The position numbers and the translations under genes are program-made. A stretch of DNA of 64,000 bases from Catellatospora sp. TT07R-123. GTDB taxonomy: Bacteria > Actinomycetota > Actinomycetes > Mycobacteriales > Micromonosporaceae. Below, one piece after another: positions 57,999 through 64,000 of this stretch. Each line of letters opens with the position of its first letter. Position 1 is the stretch's first letter. The stretch spans positions 2,666,001 through 2,730,000 of the forward strand of contig NZ_BNEM01000002.1 of NCBI RefSeq assembly GCF_018327705.1. The letters run 5' to 3'. Below the pieces are notes generated by a model that searched no databases, was not told the DNA's origin, and saw only the letters and a list, made by a program, of their open reading frames with translations.

Positions 57999-58018
57999 TG
58001 TGAAGTCATGCCTTCACA
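57999..58018 (-). promoter_or_regulatory. Operator-like inverted repeat upstream of the nuclease gene
   Basis: TGTGAAG-TCATGC-CTTCACA is a perfect 7-bp inverted repeat 47 bases before the start codon. It may control the nuclease gene; the regulator is unknown. Confidence 0.4.
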
Positions 58019-58138
58019 AGAGCAGTGTCGATGGTTCGCGAAACCGCAACTGCTCCGTCAGCCGAGCGTAACTCCACACCCACCCGTCCACAGATCCACT
58101 ATGGACCTGTTCGCCATCGCGTGCCCGCCGGCGGCCGC

Positions 58139-59641
58139 TCAGTCCGTCCGGCGCCACCGGCGGGGCGCAAGCGCCACGGCCAGCGCCTTCGCCTCGGCCA
58201 GCCCGCTCACATCCACCAGGCAGCCGTGCCGGATGTTACCGAGAAACACCTGCTTGCCCTGTTCCACCAGGATCGCGTCGTTGGTGGGGAACGGATGCAC
58301 CGAACCGTCGCGCCGGACATGGTGGATTCCGTCGATCGCCAGCACCAGCCGCTCCTGCGCCCCGCCGCCGAGCCTGCGCCACAGCGACGGCCCCAGCACC
58401 GTGCCCTGCGGCACGAACGTGCCGGTCGGACAGTCCAGCCGGGCCAGCCCGGCCAGGTCCGCCACCGTGCCGACCGGCACCACCACCAGCGCCGTGTGCA
58501 GCCACGACGCGACCGCCGACCGCACGTCGGCCGGGGTCAGCCGCGCCGCCTCGGCCACCTCCGCCGGGGCGGCGCCGTCGAACACGCCGAGCAGCTCCGC
58601 CCGTGCCTGGCCGCCCACCTGCTCCAGCGCCGCCGCGTCCCGCAGCAGGTCGCCCTTGCCCTGCCGCTCCAGCAGCAGGCGCACCTCCTCGGGGACCTCG
58701 GCGGCGTCCCCGTCATGCCAGTGCACCGCCCACTCCAGGTCGGCCGCCGGCACCGGCTGCTCGGCCAGCGACCGCAGCGCCTGCCACAGGACCTCGGCCG
58801 CCCCGGCCGCGTCGCGGCCGCGCTTGCCGGAGAACTCCAGCCCGAGCCCGAGCTGCACCGTCAGCGCGCCGACCGGCGTGTACCAGGGCGTGCCCCAGGC
58901 GTCGATCCCGGCCGCCTTCAGCGCCTCGGACACCCGTCGGTGCAGCAGCGCGAACACCAGGTGCGCGTGCGGGCCGGCGGTGGCGGTCACCGCGATCCCG
59001 GGTGCGGCGACCTCGTCGGCATACCAGCCGCCGCCGGGGCGGACCGGGACGGTGTCGGCACGCGCCGGGCGCTCGCCTGACGGCAGCGGCAGCCGCAGGT
59101 CCGGCCACGGGCCGCGGGTCAGCGCCAGGGCCGCGTTGCCGCCGGTGAAGTAGCGCGCCACATGCGCGCGCACCTCCGCGGCGGTGAAGTCGGTGTAGTC
59201 GATCGGCGGCCAGCGCAGCACCCCGGCCCCGGCCGAACCCAGCCGCCGCGCCAGCAGCGACCCCCACGGGTCCCGGTGCGGGGAGTCCATGAGCAGGTCC
59301 AGCGAGATCACCCGGTCGGACGCGTCGGCCTGCGCCGCGACCTCCGCCAGGTCCTCCAGGTCGTCGACGAGCAGCTCGGCCAGCGCGGTGCAGCACTCGG
59401 CCAGGTGCTCGGCGACCTCGGCCGCGGTGCCGGAGGCGGTGAACGAGGTGTCGACCACGGTCGTCGCCTGGTCGGCCTCGGTGCTGACCGACTCGTACAC
59501 CAGCAGCTGCACCAGGTGGTTCAACCCGACCTGGTCGACGCCCTCATCCCGGGCGCCCGCCCCGAACACCAGCGACGCCCGGACGTCACCGTCCAGTTCC
59601 TGCCAAGCGACAGGCACCCCGTCAACCTCGCCCGCATCCAT
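58139..59641 (-). CDS. M16 peptidase-like protein with degenerate metal site
   Basis: I chose the ATG at 59641 because TACGCT lies seven bases upstream (leaderless spacing); the longer frame from 59755 adds 38 unlikely residues. The 500-residue protein has the two-lobed M16 layout: the first lobe with GLNHLVQLLVYES where active members have HxxEH, and the second from about residue 210 onward (ALALTRGPWPDLRLPL...HAHLVFALLHRRVSEAL). The zinc ligands are missing, so it is probably inactive. It may be a partner or receptor-like subunit. Confidence 0.6.
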   Translation of the reverse strand: MDAGEVDGVPVAWQELDGDVRASLVFGAGARDEGVDQVGLNHLVQLLVYESVSTEADQATTVVDTSFTASGTAAEVAEHLAECCTALAELLVDDLEDLAEVAAQADASDRVISLDLLMDSPHRDPWGSLLARRLGSAGAGVLRWPPIDYTDFTAAEVRAHVARYFTGGNAALALTRGPWPDLRLPLPSGERPARADTVPVRPGGGWYADEVAAPGIAVTATAGPHAHLVFALLHRRVSEALKAAGIDAWGTPWYTPVGALTVQLGLGLEFSGKRGRDAAGAAEVLWQALRSLAEQPVPAADLEWAVHWHDGDAAEVPEEVRLLLERQGKGDLLRDAAALEQVGGQARAELLGVFDGAAPAEVAEAARLTPADVRSAVASWLHTALVVVPVGTVADLAGLARLDCPTGTFVPQGTVLGPSLWRRLGGGAQERLVLAIDGIHHVRRDGSVHPFPTNDAILVEQGKQVFLGNIRHGCLVDVSGLAEAKALAVALAPRRWRRTD

Positions 59642-59814
59642 GCCCGCGAGCGTAAGCCCCCACGACAACGCACTCCCCCGCGTGTTCTGCGCCGCACTTT
59701 CGGGGAAACTGCCGCAGTCTTGCCCGGTATTCGTGCGCTTTCCCCGGAACTGCACGGATCTCCGGCAGGATTACGTGGCCCGGCCAGGGGATATGGACGG
59801 CGCATGCCGACGCC

Positions 59815-59830
59815 TATCCTGTCCGCCATG
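59815..59830 (+). promoter_or_regulatory. Leaderless promoter -10 box
   Basis: TATCCT (59815-59820), seven bases, then ATG at 59828. It supports that start over the in-frame ATG at 59804. Confidence 0.5.
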
Positions 59831-60418
59831 CGTAATCCCCTGCGCGCGCTGCACCCCCGCCAGTTCCGGGGCGTCCGCCTGCTCCTGCTGGTCACCGCGC
59901 TGGCGCTGGCGGCGGCGGTCAGCGGCACGACGGTCGTCGACGCCGAGCTGCGGGGATTGGTGATCGGCCTGCTGCTGGCGGCCGGGCTGATCGGCGGCTG
60001 GTTCGCCGTCACCGGCTACCGTCCGCTGTGGACGACGGCGGCGGGACTCGTCGGCTTCGTGCTGGTGGTGAGCGTACTGGTCGAGACCGGGCCGACGCTG
60101 CTGCAACTGCGCGGCGGCCGGGCCGAGTCGCGGGTCACCGCCGTACGCGAGGCGGGCAGCCGCGCCGACCGCTACCACTACACCCTGACCACCGGCGGTT
60201 GGCGCCCCATCGCGGGCGAGCTGACCCTCGGCGAGGCCCGCTACGGGGTCGGCGACCCGGTGACCGTGGTCGAGGACCCCAGCGGGCTGGCCGACCCGAT
60301 GCTGCCCGCCGACCTGACCGAGCACCGCGACAGCTGGCTCGCCCTGATCGTGCTGTACCTGACGACCGCCGCCCTGTGCCTGCTCGCGGGCCGCCCCCGG
60401 CGCACCGCCGACGAGTGA
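59828..60418 (+). CDS. Small membrane protein of unknown function
   Basis: The 196-residue protein has about four membrane segments (VRLLLLVTALALAAAVSGTT; GLVIGLLLAAGLIGGWFAV; AAGLVGFVLVVSVLVE; SWLALIVLYLTTAALCLLAG). A soluble loop between the third and fourth has YHYTLTTGGWRPIAGELTLG. No family is recognised. It is divergent from the M16-like gene. Confidence 0.7.
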   Translation: MRNPLRALHPRQFRGVRLLLLVTALALAAAVSGTTVVDAELRGLVIGLLLAAGLIGGWFAVTGYRPLWTTAAGLVGFVLVVSVLVETGPTLLQLRGGRAESRVTAVREAGSRADRYHYTLTTGGWRPIAGELTLGEARYGVGDPVTVVEDPSGLADPMLPADLTEHRDSWLALIVLYLTTAALCLLAGRPRRTADE

Positions 60419-60423
60419 CCCGC

Positions 60424-60455
60424 GCTCCGGCGCCCGGGAGAGCGGGCGCCGGAGC
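60424..60455. terminator. Bidirectional hairpin terminator
   Basis: GCTCCGGCGCCCG (60424-60436) pairs perfectly with CGGGCGCCGGAGC (60443-60455) between two convergent genes. Confidence 0.75.
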
Positions 60456-60467
60456 ACAGCAGCCGTA

Positions 60468-61967
60468 TCAGTAGGTGGTCTCGCCGTTCAGGCCGAAGAA
60501 GTCGTGCCACTTGGCGCCGCCGAGGAACCCGGTGCCGGTGGACAGCCCGACGAACACGTCGTTGGTACTGCCCTTGCTGAACACGACGATGTCGTCCTTG
60601 CCGTCGCCGTTGTAGTCACCGGTGTACGGGAACTCCCCGCCGACGCAGAAGAAGTCGTTCCACTTCACCGTGGTGCCGACGAAGCTGCTGCCGTTGGACA
60701 GGGCCGCGTACACGTCGGCGTCGGCGTTGCAGGTGAACGTCGCGATGTCGTCCTTGCCGTCGCCGTTGAAGTCGCCGACGCGCGGCAGCTCCGAGCCGAC
60801 CGCGAACAGGTCGTGCCACTTCACGCCCGGCCCGAACGACGAGCCGTTGGACAGCGCCACGTACACGTCGGCCGCGGTCGCCGCGCCCTGGGTGAAGGTG
60901 GCGATGTCGTCCTTGCCGTCGCCGTCGAAGTCGCCGACCGCCGGGTACTCCCCGGCCGGGGCGAAGAACTCGTGCCACTTCACGCCCGCGCCGAACGAGC
61001 TGCCGTTCGACAGCGCCACGAACACGTCGCCCTGGGCGTCGTGGGTGAACGTCGCGATGTCGTCCTTGCCGTCGCCGTTGAAGTCGCCGACGGCCGGGAT
61101 CTCGCCCCCCGGGGAGAACCAGTCGTGCCACTTGGCGCCGCCCAGGAACCCGGTGCCGGTGGACAGGCCGACGTAGACGTCGCCGAGGGTGCCGCCGGTG
61201 AACGTGACGACGTCGTCCTTGCCGTCGCCGTTGAAGTCGCCGGTGAGCAGCTTCTCGCCGTTGAGGCCGAAGAAGTCGTTCCACTTCACCGAGGTGCCCG
61301 CGAACGCCGAACCGGTCGAGGTCGCCACGTACACGTCGTTGAGGTTGCCCAGGTTGAACGTGACGATGTCGTCCTTGCCGTCACCGTTGAAGTCCGTCGG
61401 CGACCCGGCCGGGAGCAGCGAGCCCGCGGTGCCGCAGTTGTCGCTGGTCAGGTAGCGCTGGTTGTAGACGCCCGGGTACGGCGCCAGCGACGCTCCGTTG
61501 ATGGCGATGTTCTGGCCGACGCCGTTGAGCAGCTGCTCGTAGTGCAGGTGCGGGCCGCTGGAGTTGCCGGTGCTGCCGGTCACGCCGATCTGCTGGCCCT
61601 GCGCGACCACGGCGCCGTCGGGCACCGAATAGGCGCTGAGGTGGAAGTAGTACGTCTTCCAGCCGCCGCCGTGCTCGATGGCGATGTAGTTGCCCGCGCC
61701 ACTGGGCTGCGAGAACCGGTACGCGGTGCCCGCGGCGGAGGCGATGACGGGGGTGCCGTTGGTGACGCCGCCGTCGGAGCGGACGAAGTCCAGCGCCAGC
61801 CGGACCTCGCCGTCGTGGTGGCTGTAAGTCCAGGTCTGGCCGCACGGGAAGGGGGCCTTGAAGTTCGGTGCCGCGAGTGCGGGCGCCTGGCTCGCCACGG
61901 TGAGACCCGAGGTGGCCAGGAGCGTGACGAGGAGGGTTCTGAGGGCGAGACGGGCTCTGCGGCCCAT
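60468..61967 (-). CDS. Secreted M23 metallopeptidase with FG-GAP repeats
   Basis: ATG at 61967 follows GAGAGGAG; the frame continues upstream but the signal peptide begins here. The 499-residue protein has a signal peptide ([20 protein letters not shown]). The beta-lytic-type M23 domain has [16 protein letters not shown] with LALDF, and GPHLHYEQ carrying the HxH zinc ligands. Then come about seven FG-GAP/VCBS repeats with [13 protein letters not shown] units. It cuts peptidoglycan cross-links; the repeats probably bind cell wall or sugar. It is a close relative in its C-terminal half to the next gene. Confidence 0.88.
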   Translation of the reverse strand: MGRRARLALRTLLVTLLATSGLTVASQAPALAAPNFKAPFPCGQTWTYSHHDGEVRLALDFVRSDGGVTNGTPVIASAAGTAYRFSQPSGAGNYIAIEHGGGWKTYYFHLSAYSVPDGAVVAQGQQIGVTGSTGNSSGPHLHYEQLLNGVGQNIAINGASLAPYPGVYNQRYLTSDNCGTAGSLLPAGSPTDFNGDGKDDIVTFNLGNLNDVYVATSTGSAFAGTSVKWNDFFGLNGEKLLTGDFNGDGKDDVVTFTGGTLGDVYVGLSTGTGFLGGAKWHDWFSPGGEIPAVGDFNGDGKDDIATFTHDAQGDVFVALSNGSSFGAGVKWHEFFAPAGEYPAVGDFDGDGKDDIATFTQGAATAADVYVALSNGSSFGPGVKWHDLFAVGSELPRVGDFNGDGKDDIATFTCNADADVYAALSNGSSFVGTTVKWNDFFCVGGEFPYTGDYNGDGKDDIVVFSKGSTNDVFVGLSTGTGFLGGAKWHDFFGLNGETTY

Positions 61968-62230
61968 GGCATCTCCTCTCGACCGCGGGGGGTGCGGTCG
62001 GACGGGGTGTGGGAAATCGATCTCCCGAGTTTGGGCACGACCGTCATCTCTGTCAATGGTCGGCATGACCGACGATCCGTACAGGACTGTCGCGTCACGA
62101 CCTTCAAACCATGTCAGTACAGGTGGAAGGCATCACGCGATCGAAGCGGGAGCATCCTCCGCAGCGAGCGGCCGCCGACTCTTGTCGGCAATCGATTTCC
62201 GACGTATGGTATCCGGCGTGCCGGACGGCG

Positions 62231-62259
62231 CGGCCTTTCCGACCGGAACGGGAAGGCCG
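62231..62259 (-). terminator. Hairpin terminator after the amidase gene
   Basis: CGGCCTTTCC and GGGAAGGCCG pair with one G-T wobble around nine bases, downstream of the minus-strand amidase. Confidence 0.5.
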
Positions 62260-62354
62260 CCCTGTGGACGGCGCGGGTCGGCGTCTCCCAAGTGCGCCGG
62301 CCCGCGCTCACCCCCGTCCGGGTCGTCGAGCGCGGGCCGGTCTCCACCGTCGAA

Positions 62355-62413
62355 GTTGCCGGGCACCTGTGCGTATCTTGGGCCGCCACCTGCCCGATTG
62401 CCCGGCAACTCGG
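62355..62413. repeat. Palindromic repeat element, second copy
   Basis: GTTGCCGGGCA (62355-62365) and TGCCCGGCAAC (62399-62409) form the arms. The right side shares GCCCGATTGCCCGGCAACTC and the next bases exactly with the copy in the beta-galactosidase gene (30283-30347). The centres differ. Confidence 0.7.
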
Positions 62414-62461
62414 ACGATCAACGGCCGATCGACGAGCAGGGCGCGTGGCGGCGGGTCAGGG

Positions 62462-64000
62462 TCAGAGCATGGCCTCGCCGTTGAGGCCGAAGTAGTCGTG
62501 CCACTTGGCTCCGCCGCCGAACGACGAGCCGTTGGACAGGCCGACGTAGACGTCGTTGGTGCCGCCCTTGGTGAACACGACGATGTCGTCCTTGCCGTCA
62601 CCGTTGAAGTCGCCCGTGTACGGGTACTCCCCGGCCAGGCAGAACCAGTCGTTCCACTTCACCGTCGTGCCGACGAAGCTGCTCCCGTTGGACAGCGCCA
62701 CATACACGTCGGCGTCGCCGTTGCAGGTGAACGTGACGATGTCGGCCTTGCCGTCGCCGTTGAAGTCACCCACCCGCGGCTGCTCGTTGCCGACCGCGAA
62801 CAGGTCGTGCCACTTCTGCCCCGGCCCGAACGAACTGCCGTTGGACAGGGCCACGTAGACGTCGGAGGCACTCGACGGGCCCTGCGTGAACGTGATGATG
62901 TCGGCCTTGCCGTCACCGTTGACGTCACCGACCGCCGGGAACTCCCCGGTCGGGGCGAAGAAGTCGTGCCACTTCACGCCGGGGCCGAACGAGCTGCCGT
63001 TGGACAGGGCCACGTACACGTCGCCGTTGCCGTCGTGGGTGAACGTGACGATGTCGTCCTTGCCGTCACCGTTGAAGTCGCCCACCCCGGGCACCTCGGC
63101 ATTCGGCGCGAACCAGTCGTGCCACTTCGCCCCGCCGCCGAACGACGAGCCGTTGGACAACCCGACGTACACGTCGCCCAGCGACCCGCCCGTGAACGTG
63201 ATCGCGTCGTCGCGGCCGTCGCCGTTGAAGTCACCCGACAGCAGCTTCTCGCCGTTGAGGCCGAAGTAGTCGTTCCACTTCACCGACGTGCCCGTGAACG
63301 AGCCGCCGTTCGAGGTGGCCACGTACGCATCGTTGAGCGAGCCCAGGGTGAACGTGACGATGTCGTCCCTGCCGTCGCCGTTGAAGTCTGTCGGCGCACC
63401 GGCCGCGGTCAGGCCGCCGCCGTCACCACCGCCACCGCCGCCGCCACCGGCGTTGACCAGCGACATGTAGTAGTTCCAGTTCCAGTTCGGGCCCGGGTCG
63501 GTGTGGTCGTTGCCCGGCATCTCGTTGTGGCCCTTGATGTAGCCGCGGGTCTTCGGGATGCCCCACTTGTCGCACAGGTAGCGGGTCAGGTTCGCCGACG
63601 AGCGGTACATGACGTCGGTGAACCAGGACGGGTTGTCGATGTAGCCCTCGTGCTCGATGCCCAGGGCGTACGAGTTGGCCGACCGCACGTGGTAGGCGGT
63701 GTCCTCCTCGCGCACCATCTGCGTGATGTCGCCGTCGTTGGAGCGCACCAGGTAATGCGCGCTGACCTGCGCCGACGGGTTCTGGAACCAGCTGATCGAA
63801 CCGGCGTAGGAACCCTGCATCACGTGGATGACGACGGTGGTGATCTTCGCCGACCGCCCCGGGGAGTAGTTGTTGCCGTTGGCGGCGACCCAGTGCGCGC
63901 CGGAGTACTGCGGCACCGCTGCCGCTGCCGCGGCCGCCGCCGCCTGCGGACCGGCGGTCTTCGGCGCCGCGGCCGGCTGCGTCCCGGCGGGCCGGATCGC
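62462..64000 (-). CDS. Peptidoglycan amidase with FG-GAP repeats (partial at right edge)
   Basis: The frame is open to the window edge, so the start and probably a signal peptide lie outside; 512 residues are visible. An alanine/proline-rich linker precedes an amidase_2 domain ([46 protein letters not shown], giving the His/Glu/His zinc and catalytic residues). A poly-glycine linker and about seven FG-GAP repeats follow, nearly the same as in the M23 gene. It cleaves N-acetylmuramoyl-L-alanine bonds in peptidoglycan. Confidence 0.9.
   Translation of the reverse strand, partial: AIRPAGTQPAAAPKTAGPQAAAAAAAAAVPQYSGAHWVAANGNNYSPGRSAKITTVVIHVMQGSYAGSISWFQNPSAQVSAHYLVRSNDGDITQMVREEDTAYHVRSANSYALGIEHEGYIDNPSWFTDVMYRSSANLTRYLCDKWGIPKTRGYIKGHNEMPGNDHTDPGPNWNWNYYMSLVNAGGGGGGGGDGGGLTAAGAPTDFNGDGRDDIVTFTLGSLNDAYVATSNGGSFTGTSVKWNDYFGLNGEKLLSGDFNGDGRDDAITFTGGSLGDVYVGLSNGSSFGGGAKWHDWFAPNAEVPGVGDFNGDGKDDIVTFTHDGNGDVYVALSNGSSFGPGVKWHDFFAPTGEFPAVGDVNGDGKADIITFTQGPSSASDVYVALSNGSSFGPGQKWHDLFAVGNEQPRVGDFNGDGKADIVTFTCNGDADVYVALSNGSSFVGTTVKWNDWFCLAGEYPYTGDFNGDGKDDIVVFTKGGTNDVYVGLSNGSSFGGGAKWHDYFGLNGEAML

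Larger units (their letters stand above)
61968..62461. other. Intergenic stretch with promoter, terminator and palindromic repeat
   Basis: On the minus strand TTGACA (62056-62051) could be the -35 box for the M23 gene, with a weak -10 (AAACTC) 18 bases later. The rest holds a hairpin at 62231-62259 and the palindromic repeat at 62355-62413. No gene is supported. Confidence 0.5.

Overview
This window looks like a chromosomal segment of a high-GC actinobacterium, most plausibly a Micromonosporaceae relative. The reasons are the strong G/C third-position bias, many GTG/TTG starts, leaderless starts preceded by TAnnnT boxes, large secreted multidomain enzymes, and an FN3-repeat/MoxR/DUF58/TgpA-like cluster. 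The family assignment is inference; no marker gene such as 16S rRNA is present.

Positions 1 to about 23.4 kb read as an accessory defence island with visibly lower GC and longer non-coding stretches than the rest. From the left edge it carries: the first 57 codons of a DUF3375 protein that fits JetA of a Wadjet system; a small membrane protein; a DprA-like/ComF-like phosphoribosyltransferase pair resembling ShosTA; a DNA adenine methyltransferase with a HerA translocase and a NurA-type nuclease; a large serine recombinase; an XRE-type regulator; and a complete three-gene pPIWI-RE locus (Zn-finger/PD-(D/E)XK nuclease, DinG-like Fe-S helicase, PIWI-RE protein). After these come an unrecognised protein of 283 residues and a second, related serine recombinase. 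The island ends at a tRNA-Leu(GAG) gene at 23459-23542, which is probably the right-hand boundary. The left boundary lies outside the window.

From 23.5 kb the sequence is typical high-GC chromosome: a P-loop kinase, a DUF2075 helicase with an apparent N-terminal PD-(D/E)XK nuclease domain, a secreted lamin-tail protein, two membrane proteins, and a GH2 beta-galactosidase with a candidate operator at its start codon. A secreted protein follows, then a FAD oxidoreductase/Rieske oxygenase pair, a Na+/H+ antiporter, a GPP34 protein, and an XRE regulator/APC permease/amidase group. Next are an M14 carboxypeptidase, an Smr-like protein, and a TPR/proline-rich membrane protein leading into the FN3/MoxR/DUF58/pseudo-transglutaminase operon (45.1-52.2 kb). 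The last part holds a membrane-anchored PemK/MazF-like protein, a large ExeM/NucH-type secreted nuclease, a degenerate M16-like protein, a small membrane protein, and two neighbouring cell-wall hydrolases (M23 peptidase, amidase) that share the same kind of FG-GAP repeat region. The amidase runs off the right edge.

The most interesting items are the clustered defence modules, especially pPIWI-RE and methyltransferase-HerA-NurA. Also notable are a palindromic repeat that lies in frame inside the beta-galactosidase gene with a partner at 62.4 kb, and a transglutaminase-fold protein without its Cys/His catalytic residues.
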